64,000 bases of DNA from DTYU01 sp040756575 (lineage in GTDB: Bacteria > Bacillota > Desulfotomaculia > Desulfotomaculales > Ammonificaceae), in assembly GCA_040756575.1 (NCBI GenBank), contig JBFLYP010000014.1, forward strand, positions 1 to 64,000, in the 5' to 3' direction. The notes beneath the pieces are model-generated. The model worked only from the letters and a program-made list of their open reading frames with translations, ran no database searches and was not told where the DNA came from. Positions 7,688 through 17,584 of this stretch are shown piece by piece. Each line of letters opens with the position of its first letter. Position 1 is the stretch's first letter. The position numbers were made by a program, and so were the translations under genes.

Positions 7688-9748
7688 ATGTATGAAAAAC
7701 AGGTTAAACAGCTTCACCAACTGGCCCGGCTAAACGGCATCGAAACCGCCTATTATGATGTGACCGGCATTCAGCGGCAGGCAACGCCGGAGTCGCTGCT
7801 CGCTGCGCTCAGGTCTCTTGGAGCCCCGGTGGAGACAATGGCGGACGTTTGCGATGCCGTCCGCGAGACCCGGCTGAAAAAGCTCCGGCGTCGCTGTGAG
7901 CCGGTATGGGTCACGTGGGATGGCAGGCCTGTCCGCCTTGAATTAAGCCTGCCGGTTTTTACGGAGGGACTGGCCGATTGCGTCCTCAATGTCGAGAACG
8001 GCGAAGTGCGCCGTTGGACTTGCAACCTTAACGACCTCCCCGTTTTGCGCACCGCAGAGGCGGAAGGTGAGCAATATATTGTCAGAGAACTCGTCCTTCC
8101 TTCCGGGTTACCTTGGGGATATCACCGGTTCACAATTGTCCTGCAGGACGGGGCGTATGAATCCATGGTAATAAGCGCCCCGCTTAAGGCGTACAATCTT
8201 CCCGGCGAGCCCCCGATGAAAACATGGGGAGTCTTTATTCCGCTTTATGCACTGCATTCTGAACGGAGTTTGGGCGCGGGCGATCTCACCGATCTGAAGA
8301 TGCTGCTGGGCTGGATCCGCGGGCTTGGCGGCAGTCTGGTAGGGACTTTGCCCCTGTTAGCCGCGTATCTCGACGAGCCGTTTGACCCAAGCCCTTATGC
8401 GCCGGTAAGCCGACTGTTCTGGAATGAATTCTATATCGATGTCGCCGCCGTACCGGAATTGGGATCCTGTCCCGAGGCAAGGGAGATATTAGATTCTGGC
8501 AGGTTTCAGAGGGAAACGGCAGAGCTCCGGAAGAGCTCACTCGTGGATTACCGCCGTGGGATGTCAGCCAAACGAAAGCTCCTGGAAAAGTTAGCGGCCT
8601 GTTGCTACAGCAGGGAATCCGACCGGCTGGCGGCCCTGTTGCGGTGGGTGGTGGAGCACCCGGAGGTTCAGGACTATGCGCGTTTTCGTGCCACTGCCGA
8701 GCGGCAGCGTGCGGGCTGGCCGGTGTGGCCGGTCCGGATGCGCGAGGGAGAACTTCGTGAAGAGGACTATGACACTGAGGCGGAGCGTTATCACCTGTAT
8801 GTGCAGTGGGTGATTGACCAGCAGCTCCGCTCCCTTGCCAACGGGGATAAGACCGGGCTCTACCTCGACCTGCCGCTCGGAGTAAACGGCGGCGGTTACG
8901 ACGTATGGCGCGAGCGCTCCGCCTTTGCCCTGGACGCAAGCACCGGTGCCCCGCCCGACCCGTTTTTCAGCCAAGGTCAGGACTGGGGTTTTCCGCCGCT
9001 GCACCCGGAACGGATTCGCGAACAGGGCTACCGGTACTACATCGCCTGCCTGCGCAACCACCTCCAGCATGCCTCGGCGTTACGGCTCGATCACGTGATG
9101 GCGCTGCATCGCCTGTTTTGGGTGCCGAAGGGTGTAACGGCCCGTGAAGGTGTTTATGTGCGCTATCGTCCGGAGGAGTTCTATGCCATACTGACAATCG
9201 AGTCCCAAAAACACAAGGCGGTGATCGTGGGAGAGGATTTAGGCACCGTACCTCCTGACGTCCGAACGGCCATGTCCAGGCACGGGATAAACCGCATGTA
9301 CATTTTACCCTTCGAGCTTACCGGGAACCCGCAGCGGCCGCTAAACCAAGTGTCTGCCAACACTCTGACAAGCTTGAATACCCACGACATGCCGCCCTTT
9401 GCCGCATTCTGGTCGACCACGGACAAGCATGAGCGTTCGAAGTTAGCTGCTTTTCTTCAAGCCGAAAGCCGGCTTGAAAGACCTGCCGATGATACAAATG
9501 CCGTTATGGATGCTTGCTTACGGTACTTAGCCGCCAGCCCGGCGCAGTTTCTTATAATCAATCTGGAGGACCTGTGGTTGGAGACGGCACCGCAGAACGT
9601 CCCCGGAGCCAACGACTATCCCAACTGGCGGCGAAAGGCAAGGCATTCTTTCGAAGAGTTCAGCCGGATGCCCGAAGTGCTGAACATGCTCGCAAAGATC
9701 AACGGTTTGAGAAGGGGTCAACACCGAGGACAAAGGCAGGCAACCTGA
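7688..9748 (+). CDS. malQ: 4-alpha-glucanotransferase (amylomaltase, GH77)
   Basis: This 686-residue protein transfers alpha-1,4-glucan segments between maltodextrins and releases glucose. The GH77 hallmarks are present: GVFIPLYALHS and DPSPYAPVSRLFWNEFYID near the start of the barrel, the nucleophile Asp in LRLDHVMALHRLFW, the acid/base Glu in VGEDLGTVP, and NTHDMPPFAAFW. About 180 residues before the barrel form an extra N-terminal domain, as in the E. coli-type MalQ. It heads the glycogen/trehalose block and probably remodels maltodextrins for TreY/TreZ. The intergenic gap to treZ (355 bp) implies a separate transcript or a long spacer. Confidence 0.93.
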   Translation: MYEKQVKQLHQLARLNGIETAYYDVTGIQRQATPESLLAALRSLGAPVETMADVCDAVRETRLKKLRRRCEPVWVTWDGRPVRLELSLPVFTEGLADCVLNVENGEVRRWTCNLNDLPVLRTAEAEGEQYIVRELVLPSGLPWGYHRFTIVLQDGAYESMVISAPLKAYNLPGEPPMKTWGVFIPLYALHSERSLGAGDLTDLKMLLGWIRGLGGSLVGTLPLLAAYLDEPFDPSPYAPVSRLFWNEFYIDVAAVPELGSCPEAREILDSGRFQRETAELRKSSLVDYRRGMSAKRKLLEKLAACCYSRESDRLAALLRWVVEHPEVQDYARFRATAERQRAGWPVWPVRMREGELREEDYDTEAERYHLYVQWVIDQQLRSLANGDKTGLYLDLPLGVNGGGYDVWRERSAFALDASTGAPPDPFFSQGQDWGFPPLHPERIREQGYRYYIACLRNHLQHASALRLDHVMALHRLFWVPKGVTAREGVYVRYRPEEFYAILTIESQKHKAVIVGEDLGTVPPDVRTAMSRHGINRMYILPFELTGNPQRPLNQVSANTLTSLNTHDMPPFAAFWSTTDKHERSKLAAFLQAESRLERPADDTNAVMDACLRYLAASPAQFLIINLEDLWLETAPQNVPGANDYPNWRRKARHSFEEFSRMPEVLNMLAKINGLRRGQHRGQRQAT

Positions 9749-9934
9749 ACCGTTCTTCACCTGTTTTCAGAGGAGTCTCCCATGCCGCCGGAGGCGGCAC
9801 CACGAGGGATGAAAATGTAGCGAACAGACCCGTAAGCTGGTTGCTTAGAAGCGGTAGCACAACATAAACGGAACGTGGCGAGAAGCGAGCAGGACAAGGA
9901 GGTCCAGGTAGGGCCGAACCGGAGCGTACCTAAT
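9749..9934. other. malQ-treZ spacer with nested hairpin
   Basis: Just after malQ the sequence folds into a nested stem. The core arms are 9783-9789 and 9793-9799 (TGCCGCC / GGCGGCA, 3-nt loop). Outer arms are TTTTCA 9764-9769 with TGAAAA 9810-9815, and CTGTT 9761-9765 with AACAG 9823-9827 in an alternative outer pairing. No T-tract follows, so a simple terminator is not certain. The rest up to 9934 shows no gene. Confidence 0.4.
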
Positions 9935-10040
9935 TCAGAGGTCGGAAGCCAGAAATCGGAGGTCTGAAGGGAAAAAGGGAATTCGCTATGCGAATTCTAC
10001 GAGGTTCTGACCTCTGACATCTTGCATCTGACTTCCGAAG
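9935..10040. repeat. Family II intergenic repeat (TCAGAAG type), copy 1
   Basis: Degenerate heptamers related to TCAGAAG / GTCGGAAG flank a central perfect hairpin (GAATTCGC, loop TAT, GCGAATTC, about 9980-9998). They are followed by CCTCTGACATCTTGCATCTG. The same order of blocks occurs at 45061-45230 and 46469-46615. It lies between malQ and treZ. Confidence 0.7.
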
Positions 10041-10103
10041 TGCGAAGCTTATCGCCGCGCCCACCGAAAGAAGTACAATCCTGTTTTCTGAGGAGGTTGG
10101 AGT

Positions 10104-11960
10104 GTGAACCTTAACCTTACGCTGGGTGCGACGTACCTGAAAAACAAACGCTGCCGGTTCCGCGTATGGGCACCTTTAGCTGATACCGTTTCGGTTCACA
10201 TCCTTCAACCCCGGGAACGGTTAGTTCCGCTAATAAAGAGGGAGCACGGCTACCACGACGCGGTTGTGGACGGGGTTGAGCCAGGAAGCCTCTATTATTA
10301 TCTTCTAAATGAGAAAAAGGAGCGGCCCGACCCGGCTTCGCGCAGTCAACCGCACGGTGTACACGGTCCTTCGGAGGTTGTCGACCCGCACGCCTTTGCA
10401 TGGTCGGACGCCTGCTGGTTCGGCCGTGCGAAACGGGAGCTGGTCTTCTATGAGCTGCACGTGGGAACATTTACCGAAGAGGGCACTTTTGATGCCGTGA
10501 TTCCCCATCTTGACCGGATAAACGACCTTGGCGTCACCGCAATACAACTTATGCCCGTGGCTCAGTTTCCGGGGAGCCGTAACTGGGGCTACGACGGGGT
10601 CTTCCCGTTCGCGGTACAGAACTCCTACGGCGGCCCTGAAGGCTTGCGGCGGCTGGTTGATGCGTGCCATAAAAGAAACTTGGCGGTTTTTCTCGATGTG
10701 GTTTATAACCACCTGGGGCCGGAGGGAAATTACCTGCAGGACTTTGCGCCCTACTTTACGGACCGCTATAAAACCCCATGGGGGGCTGCGGTAAATCTTG
10801 ACGGTCCTTTCAGCGACGAAGTGCGCCGGTTTTTTATCGAGAACGCCCTTTACTGGGCGGCCGAGTTTCATGTGGACGGCCTCAGGCTCGATGCGGTCCA
10901 TTCGATCTTTGACATGTCTGCGCTGTACTTCCTTGAGGAATTGGCCGCCGCGGTGCACCTCTATGGTGAAAGGCTTGGTCGCCGTCTCTATGTATTTGCG
11001 GAAAGCGACCTCAACAACGCCCGGTTAATCAGACCGCGGGCGGTGGGCGGTTACGGCTTGGACGCCCAGTGGAGCGACGATTTTCACCACGCTCTCCACG
11101 CGCTGCTTACCGGGGAGCAAAGCGGGTATTACCAGGATTTCGGCACGCTCCGGCATCTTGCGACGGCTCTTACCGACGGTTACGTTTACACCGGACAGTA
11201 CTCAGCTTACCGTCGCCGGCGCCACGGAAACCGGACGGAGCTTTGCCGCCCGGACCAATTCGTGGTTTTCGCGCAGAATCACGACCAGGTAGGCAACCGC
11301 GCGCGCGGTGAAAGGCTAACGGCACTCGTTTCCTTTCCGGCCCTGAAATTAGCAGCCGCGGTGGTAACCCTTTCCCCGTTTTTACCTTTGCTGTTCATGG
11401 GCGAAGAGTACGGCGAGACGGCGCCCTTCCAGTACTTTACCAGTCACACGGATCCGGCGTTGGTCAAAGCGGTACGCGAGGGACGGCGCGCGGAATTTGC
11501 TGCTTTTAAATGGAAGGATGACGTACCGGACCCGCAGGATAAAGAAACCTTCAGGCGCTCCCGGCTACACCGGGAGCTGATGCAACAGAAAGATCACAAG
11601 GTGCTTTTTGACTTTTACAAGCATCTTATCCGCCTCCGCCGGGAGTTGCCTGCATTATCGAATCCGGACTGGAAGTCTATGGAAATCACCGTCTGCGACC
11701 GGGCACGTTTGCTCTGCGTTCACCGCTGGAGCGGCGATGACGAGGCGTGGATGGTTTTTTCTTTCAACGATAGCGCTGCAACCGTTGCCTTACCGGTTCC
11801 AGCAGGACGCTGGCGAAAGATGCTGGACAGTGCAGAAGAACGCTGGTTGGGCAGCGGCAGCCTGATCCCGGCGGAGCTTGTTTCCCCAGGGGAAGTGACC
11901 CTATCCTTGAGTCCCATGTCTTGTCTATTACTGGTAAGAGCAAAGGAGGCTGAAAGCTGA
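10104..11960 (+). CDS. treZ: Malto-oligosyltrehalose trehalohydrolase
   Basis: This 618-residue GH13 enzyme hydrolyses the alpha-1,4 bond next to the trehalose unit of maltooligosyltrehalose, releasing trehalose. An N-terminal beta domain (about 1-95) precedes the barrel. GH13 regions are visible: VFLDVVYNHLGPEGNYL, VDGLRLDAVHSI with the nucleophile Asp, YVFAESDLN with the acid/base Glu, and VVFAQNHDQVGNRARGERL. GTG 10104 has GAGGAGG 7 nt upstream. The next gene starts 1 nt after the stop and treY follows it, so treZ, the GH57 gene and treY form an operon. Length agrees with the family (about 580-620). Confidence 0.94.
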   Translation: MNLNLTLGATYLKNKRCRFRVWAPLADTVSVHILQPRERLVPLIKREHGYHDAVVDGVEPGSLYYYLLNEKKERPDPASRSQPHGVHGPSEVVDPHAFAWSDACWFGRAKRELVFYELHVGTFTEEGTFDAVIPHLDRINDLGVTAIQLMPVAQFPGSRNWGYDGVFPFAVQNSYGGPEGLRRLVDACHKRNLAVFLDVVYNHLGPEGNYLQDFAPYFTDRYKTPWGAAVNLDGPFSDEVRRFFIENALYWAAEFHVDGLRLDAVHSIFDMSALYFLEELAAAVHLYGERLGRRLYVFAESDLNNARLIRPRAVGGYGLDAQWSDDFHHALHALLTGEQSGYYQDFGTLRHLATALTDGYVYTGQYSAYRRRRHGNRTELCRPDQFVVFAQNHDQVGNRARGERLTALVSFPALKLAAAVVTLSPFLPLLFMGEEYGETAPFQYFTSHTDPALVKAVREGRRAEFAAFKWKDDVPDPQDKETFRRSRLHRELMQQKDHKVLFDFYKHLIRLRRELPALSNPDWKSMEITVCDRARLLCVHRWSGDDEAWMVFSFNDSAATVALPVPAGRWRKMLDSAEERWLGSGSLIPAELVSPGEVTLSLSPMSCLLLVRAKEAES

Positions 11961-11961
11961 G

Positions 11962-14391
11962 ATGGACCGGTTTGTTTGTATACACGGACATTTCTACCAG
12001 CCGCCGCGGGAAAACCCGTGGCTGGAAGACGTTGAGCTCCAGGACTCCGCATATCCGTATCACGACTGGAACGAGCGCATTACCGCCGAATGCTACGAGC
12101 CGAACACGGCGTCACGTATCCTGGACAGCCAGGGCAGAATCAAGAAGATCGTTAACAACTATGCCAAAATAAGCTTTAACTTCGGCCCCACCCTCCTCGA
12201 TTGGCTCGCGTCAAAAGTTCCGGAGGTTTACCAGGCGGTAATCGACGCCGACCGTGAAAGCAAAGAGTATTTCTCCGGGCACGGCTCCGCCTTGGCCCAG
12301 GCTTATAACCACATGATCATGCCGCTTGCGTGCCCGCGGGACAAATACACGCAGGTGATTTGGGGATTGCGGGATTTTGAGCACCGGTTCGGCCGGCGGC
12401 CGGAGGCTATGTGGCTGCCGGAAACCGCGGTGGACCTCGAGACGCTTGAAATCATGGCTGAACAGGGCTTGCGCTTCACCATCCTTTCTCCCTACCAGGC
12501 CCGGCGGGTGCGGAAGATCGGGGAAAGCGCCTGGGAAGAACCGGGCCCGGGCGGCATCGATCCGTCAATGCCTTATAAGATCCATCTGCCCTCCGGCCGG
12601 ACCATGGATGTATTTTTCTATGACGGCCCCATCTCGCGTGCTGTCGCGTTCGAAAAACTTCTCTCCAACGGCGAAAACTTTGCTAAGCGGATTATGACCG
12701 GCTTTGCGGAGGGCCGGTCGTGGCCTCAGCTCCTCAGCATCGCCACCGATGGGGAAACTTACGGGCACCATCATCGCCACGGCGACATGGCGCTGGCATA
12801 CGCACTTCGTTATCTCGAATCCAATAAATTAGCACGCATTACTAACTTCGGCGAGTACTTAGAAAAGCATCCCCCCTTGTACGAGGTGGAAATTCATGAG
12901 AACAGCTCCTGGAGCTGCGTTCACGGGGTGGAACGCTGGCGCAACAACTGCGGCTGCAACTCCGGTATGCACCCCGGATGGAACCAGGCATGGCGGGCTC
13001 CTTTGCGCAATGCGCTTAATAACCTGAGGAACACACTCGCACCGCGGTTTCTGGAGACAGGGCGTAAATTTTTAAAGGATCCATGGGAGGCGAGGAACGA
13101 CTACATCTCGGTATTGCTTGACCGTTCGCCGGAGAATGTAGACCGGTTCTTAGCCAAACACTCCGTGCGCGACTTGACCCCTGAAGAACAGGTGACGGTT
13201 TTGAAACTGCTGGAAATGCAGCGTCATGCAATGCTGATGTTCACGAGTTGCGGTTGGTTCTTCGATGAGATTTCCGGGATTGAAACGGTGCAGGTGATCC
13301 AGTACGCCGCCCGCGCTATCCAACTCGCAGAAGAACTTTTCGGCAATGGTATCGAGTCACAGTTTCTCGAAATACTCGCCCAGGCAAAAAGCAATATCCC
13401 CGAGCACCGTGACGGTGCATACATTTACGAAAAGTTTGCCAAGCCGGCGATGGTCGACCTTCCGAAGGTCGGCGCCCACTACGCCATCAGCTCGCTTTTT
13501 GAAACATACGGCGAACAGTCAAGCATCTATTGTTACACCGTCGACCGGAAAGATCATCAATCTCTCGGAGTAGGCAAAGATAAACTCGCGCTTGGGCAGG
13601 TGCAGGTTACTTCAAACATTACCCGGGAATCAGCGTTGCTCAGCTATGGAGTGCTCTATTTCGGCGAACACAATGTCAGCGGCGGTGTACGGGTATACCG
13701 GGGCCAGGAGGATTACGGCAATATGGTGCGTATGGTAAGCGAGGCCTTTGAGCGGGCCGACCTTGCTGAAGTAATCAGGCTTTTAGACAGCCACTTTGAG
13801 GGAATGACTTATTCGTTGAAGCAGCTTTTCCGCGATGAACAGCGCAAGGTCTTAAGCATGATTCTTGATTCCACGCTTGCCGAGATTGAAGAAGATTACC
13901 GGCGGATTTACGACCGCCAGGCTTCGCTGATGCGGTACCTCAAAGACCTCGGCATTCCGCAACCTAAGGCGCTGCATACCACTGCTGAGTTTGTTATTAA
14001 TACCGGGCTCCGGCGCGCCTTTTCCGACGAACCGCTCAACTTTGATTACATATCATCTCTTCTCAACGAGGCCAAACTCTGGGAAATCCCGCTTGACGAA
14101 GAGGGTCTCGGGTACGCGCTGAAGAAAACTGTAAACAAAATGGCAGAACGGCTGCGCGACGAGCCTACCGATACCGGTCTGCTCAAGGACATGGAAGCGG
14201 TTACCAGCCTTGCACGTTCGCTGCCCTTTGAGGTGGATCTCTGGAAGGCGCAGAACATATTTTACAACCTGCTTCAAACCACATACCGGGGTCTTCAAGA
14301 AAAGGCCCAGCGAGGAGACGACGGTACGAAAGAGGTCGTGGAGATCCTGAATGCACTCGGTGACAATCTCAGCATGAGGAGGAGTACCTGA
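11962..14391 (+). CDS. GH57 family protein with DUF3536 domain
   Basis: This 809-residue protein begins with a GH57 catalytic domain (MDRFVCIHGHFYQPPRENPW). The likely nucleophile Glu lies in AMWLPETAVDLETLE and the acid/base Asp in LSIATDGETYGHHH. The C-terminal half is the DUF3536 region that accompanies this GH57 subgroup. GH57 members are alpha-amylases, branching enzymes or glucanotransferases acting on alpha-glucans. The exact activity is unknown. Its position between treZ and treY, 1 nt from each, implies a step that prepares or trims alpha-1,4-glucan for trehalose formation. It is cytoplasmic, with no signal peptide. Confidence 0.88.
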   Translation: MDRFVCIHGHFYQPPRENPWLEDVELQDSAYPYHDWNERITAECYEPNTASRILDSQGRIKKIVNNYAKISFNFGPTLLDWLASKVPEVYQAVIDADRESKEYFSGHGSALAQAYNHMIMPLACPRDKYTQVIWGLRDFEHRFGRRPEAMWLPETAVDLETLEIMAEQGLRFTILSPYQARRVRKIGESAWEEPGPGGIDPSMPYKIHLPSGRTMDVFFYDGPISRAVAFEKLLSNGENFAKRIMTGFAEGRSWPQLLSIATDGETYGHHHRHGDMALAYALRYLESNKLARITNFGEYLEKHPPLYEVEIHENSSWSCVHGVERWRNNCGCNSGMHPGWNQAWRAPLRNALNNLRNTLAPRFLETGRKFLKDPWEARNDYISVLLDRSPENVDRFLAKHSVRDLTPEEQVTVLKLLEMQRHAMLMFTSCGWFFDEISGIETVQVIQYAARAIQLAEELFGNGIESQFLEILAQAKSNIPEHRDGAYIYEKFAKPAMVDLPKVGAHYAISSLFETYGEQSSIYCYTVDRKDHQSLGVGKDKLALGQVQVTSNITRESALLSYGVLYFGEHNVSGGVRVYRGQEDYGNMVRMVSEAFERADLAEVIRLLDSHFEGMTYSLKQLFRDEQRKVLSMILDSTLAEIEEDYRRIYDRQASLMRYLKDLGIPQPKALHTTAEFVINTGLRRAFSDEPLNFDYISSLLNEAKLWEIPLDEEGLGYALKKTVNKMAERLRDEPTDTGLLKDMEAVTSLARSLPFEVDLWKAQNIFYNLLQTTYRGLQEKAQRGDDGTKEVVEILNALGDNLSMRRST

Positions 14392-14392
14392 G

Positions 14393-17296
14393 TTGGTATC
14401 CCTGCGGATTCCCGGCGCAACGTACAGGCTTCAATTCAACGAACGATTCCGCTTCGGCGACGCGCATACCCTGGTCCCGTACCTTTATGCTCTGGGCATA
14501 ACAGATTTATATGCATCTCCCGTACTCCAAGCAAGAAAAGGGAGTACCCACGGCTATGACATTACCGATCCTGAACGGTTGAGCCGGGATCTTGGAGGCG
14601 AAGAGGCCTTTTTTGGATTGTCTGAAACGCTGCGGCAGCACCAAATGGGGCTGTTGCTTGATATTGTCCCTAACCACATGGCTGCGGACAGTGAAAATCC
14701 CTGGTGGGCCGACGTTCTTCAAAACGGCCCCGACTCACCGTATGCAACCTACTTTGATATAGACTGGAGGCCTGTGAAACCCGGGTTACAAAATAAGGTT
14801 TTGCTTCCGGTTCTCGGCGCCCCCTACGGCGAGGAACTGGAAAACCAGCAGCTTACCCTTGGTTTAGGAGAAGACGGCTTTACAGTAAGGTACTACAAAA
14901 AGCGCTTTCCGCTGAATTTTGCGTCATATAGCGCGATCCTTAATTTCCGGTTCGGCGAGTTCACCAGAGCCCTGGGTAACGGTCATCACGTAGTAACGAA
15001 GCTCGCGGACTTGATCGGACTGTTTGCGGGGCTGCCCGGCCGTACCGGGGAAAACGGTTTTCAGGCAGCAGCCCGGCAGGCAAAAGAAATGCTCTGGGAT
15101 TTGTATAACGGAAACGGAGAAGTTAGGGCCTTCATTGATGAAAACCTGAGGCTTTTGAACGGAATCAAGGGAGACCCGCGAAGCTTTGACCGCCTGGACC
15201 GTTTGCTGTCGGCGCAAGCCTACAGGCTCGCCTGGTGGCGGACGGCGAACCGGGAGATAAACTACCGCAGGTTTTTTGATGTCAGCGATCTGGTATCGAC
15301 TCGGGTTGAAGAGGAACACGTCTTTGCCGCCAGGCATTCACGGCTTTTAGAGTTGGCCGGGACAGATGTTGTAACCGGATTCCGCATCGACCATATCGAC
15401 GGGCTGTTTGATCCGGCAGGTTATTTGCGGCGGCTCCAAAACCGCCTTGGTACCGAAGAGTCGCAAAAGGGCTTCTACGTCATAGCAGAGAAGATTCTCA
15501 CCGGCGACGAGGATCTGCCGAACGACTGGCCGGTTTACGGCACCACAGGCTACGATTTTTTAAATATTGTTAACGGCCTTTTCGTTGACCGGAACGGATT
15601 GGCGGAACTTGATAAGGTCTACCGGGAGCTGACCGGGTCAAGGGACGATTTTTCCGAGGTGGTGTACACCCGGAAGCGTCAGGTTATCGAGGAACTGTTC
15701 GCCGGTGAACTCTGCACCCTGTCACGGCAACTCGCCCGTCTGGGAGAAAAGGACCGCCACGCCTGCGACCTTTCCCTCCCCGAGCTTGAGCAGGCGATAA
15801 CCGAGGTCACCGCCTGTTTGCCGGTCTACCGAACCTACACCAATAGTTTCAGCGTGACGGAACGGGACCGAAAGTATATCAACGAGGCGGTTAATGAGGC
15901 GATTCGGCGGCGGCCTGACTCCCGGCGCGCCTGCGAGTTCCTGCGCCGTGTGCTGTTGCTGTCATCACCTGACAGCCCGCCGGCCCGGCGTAAACGCGAA
16001 TGGTTGCGCTTCGTGATGTCCTGGCAGCAGTTTACCGGTCCGGTGATGGCGAAGGGGTATGAAGACACGGCGCTGTATGTCTATAACCGCTTGATTTCCA
16101 TGAACGAGGTGGGCGGGGATCCGCAGAGCATGGGGGTATCTGTAGAGGAATTCCACCGTTACAACCGGAGCGTAATGGACCGGCGGCCCCATACCATGAA
16201 CGCCACCTCAACGCACGACACGAAACGGAGTGAAGACGTCCGGGCGCGTATCAGCGTGCTCTCAGAAATGCCCAGGTTATGGGCAGAAAAGCTGCAAAAG
16301 TGGTGCGACTGGAACCGGGCCAAGAAAAAACCTGTAGGTGGAAACTGCCTGCCCGACATTAACGCGGAAATTCTCCTCTACCAGACTCTGGTAGGCGCCT
16401 GGCCGCTGCACCAGCAAGAAATACCTGAGTTCGAGGAAAGGCTCAAGGCCTACCTCGTTAAGGCTGCTCGTGAGGCAAAAACCTTTTCAAGCTGGATAAA
16501 CCCGAATGCTGATTACGAAAAGGGCCTAACAGACTTTGCCGCTTTGATACTTGAGCCAGGAGACAAAAACCTTTTCTTTGATGATTTTGTAGATTTTCAA
16601 AGGGTAATCGCTTATTACGGCGCTTTAAACTCGTTAGCGCAGGTTTTGCTGAAAATCACCTCGCCGGGGGTACCCGATTTCTACCAGGGAATGGAGATCT
16701 GGAATTTCAGCCTCGTTGATCCCGACAACCGGCGTCCGGTCGACTTCGAGGCACGCGCTGCGATGCTCTCGGCACTGCAAGAGCAGGAGGCGGCGGGGCT
16801 GCAGGATCTGGTGCAGGAGCTTCTTGCAAACTGGGAAGATGGCCGGATCAAGCTTTTCGTGACGTACAAGGCCCTAAACTATCGCAGGAATCACCGGGAG
16901 CTCTTCACCAGCGGCGGGTACCTGCCAGTGCATGCAATAGGACCTCGAAACGAGCATGTATGCGCTTTTGCACGCCGCCTGCGGAACAAATGGGTGCTCA
17001 CGGTGGTCCCCCGGTTGGCGCTAAGCCTTCAAAGAGTGAATGAAAAGATGCATGAGCATTGGGTACCGAAAATGAATCCCCCGCTCGGGGAGGCGGCGTG
17101 GGGGGAATGCGACCTGATCCTGCCCGCTAATTCTCCGGAGCGCTGGTATAACCATCTTACCGGGGAAACCTTAAGCGTCGGTGCAAAAAATGGAGCTGAT
17201 ACGGGCAGAGTTCTCCGACTCGCCGCGGTGTTTAACACCTTTCCTCTCGCCTTACTTGAGGGAGTCGTTCACGACTGCAGTCGCCACCGGGAATGA
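14393..17296 (+). CDS. treY: Malto-oligosyltrehalose synthase
   Basis: This 967-residue GH13 intramolecular transglucosylase turns the reducing end of maltodextrin into a trehalosyl unit, the substrate of TreZ. Family motifs are clear: IPGATYRLQFNERFRFGDA at the start, HGYDITDPERLSRDLGG, LLLDIVPNHMA, TGFRIDHIDGLFDP with the nucleophile, FYVIAEKILTGDE with the acid/base Glu, and NATSTHDTKRSEDVRAR. The length is at the upper end of the family (usually 700-950). TTG 14393 is used because GGAGGAG lies about 8 nt upstream, 1 nt after the GH57 stop. With TreZ it makes trehalose from glycogen or starch. Confidence 0.94.
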   Translation: MVSLRIPGATYRLQFNERFRFGDAHTLVPYLYALGITDLYASPVLQARKGSTHGYDITDPERLSRDLGGEEAFFGLSETLRQHQMGLLLDIVPNHMAADSENPWWADVLQNGPDSPYATYFDIDWRPVKPGLQNKVLLPVLGAPYGEELENQQLTLGLGEDGFTVRYYKKRFPLNFASYSAILNFRFGEFTRALGNGHHVVTKLADLIGLFAGLPGRTGENGFQAAARQAKEMLWDLYNGNGEVRAFIDENLRLLNGIKGDPRSFDRLDRLLSAQAYRLAWWRTANREINYRRFFDVSDLVSTRVEEEHVFAARHSRLLELAGTDVVTGFRIDHIDGLFDPAGYLRRLQNRLGTEESQKGFYVIAEKILTGDEDLPNDWPVYGTTGYDFLNIVNGLFVDRNGLAELDKVYRELTGSRDDFSEVVYTRKRQVIEELFAGELCTLSRQLARLGEKDRHACDLSLPELEQAITEVTACLPVYRTYTNSFSVTERDRKYINEAVNEAIRRRPDSRRACEFLRRVLLLSSPDSPPARRKREWLRFVMSWQQFTGPVMAKGYEDTALYVYNRLISMNEVGGDPQSMGVSVEEFHRYNRSVMDRRPHTMNATSTHDTKRSEDVRARISVLSEMPRLWAEKLQKWCDWNRAKKKPVGGNCLPDINAEILLYQTLVGAWPLHQQEIPEFEERLKAYLVKAAREAKTFSSWINPNADYEKGLTDFAALILEPGDKNLFFDDFVDFQRVIAYYGALNSLAQVLLKITSPGVPDFYQGMEIWNFSLVDPDNRRPVDFEARAAMLSALQEQEAAGLQDLVQELLANWEDGRIKLFVTYKALNYRRNHRELFTSGGYLPVHAIGPRNEHVCAFARRLRNKWVLTVVPRLALSLQRVNEKMHEHWVPKMNPPLGEAAWGECDLILPANSPERWYNHLTGETLSVGAKNGADTGRVLRLAAVFNTFPLALLEGVVHDCSRHRE

Positions 17297-17326
17297 AAAT
17301 GCGTGTAGGGCAAGGAAGCGGCGTCG

Positions 17327-17529
17327 CCTGTTTCAGCTCCCAGCGAACACTTGAGACGCGCGGCGACCAAACTGAGCGACGACGAGCAGCGGAGGCGGGT
17401 CTGCGGCCACGGACGGCCGCAGAGAGCAACCACGGTACGGACGCCGTGTTTGCCCGGTACCCGCTGGAGCGTGAGGAGGAGCGTGAAGTTTGGTCCGCGC
17501 GGGGAACGTGTGAGCGGGAGCGAAACAGG
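17327..17529. repeat. Long imperfect inverted repeat between convergent treY and treT
   Basis: Left arm 17327-17373 (CCTGTTTCAGCTCCC ... GACCAAACT) is complementary, with gaps, to right arm 17487-17529 (AGTTTGGTC ... GGGAGCGAAACAGG). The segment in between is very GC-rich and contains the smaller palindrome CTGCGGCC..GGCCGCAG. The structure lies between the convergent ends of treY and treT and could act as a two-way terminator, but no T-tract was seen. It might also be a remnant of a mobile element or a structured RNA. No gene is supported at 17297-17584. Confidence 0.5.
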
Positions 17530-17584
17530 CTGAAACAGCCGCCGGCGTTAGCAATAATTGCAGCCGCCTCCCTGTGGAACCTCC

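Noticed and set aside
8286..8939. 217-codon minus-strand ORF in malQ
   Set aside because: Arg/Pro/Ser-rich shadow frame; malQ motifs on the plus strand are intact.
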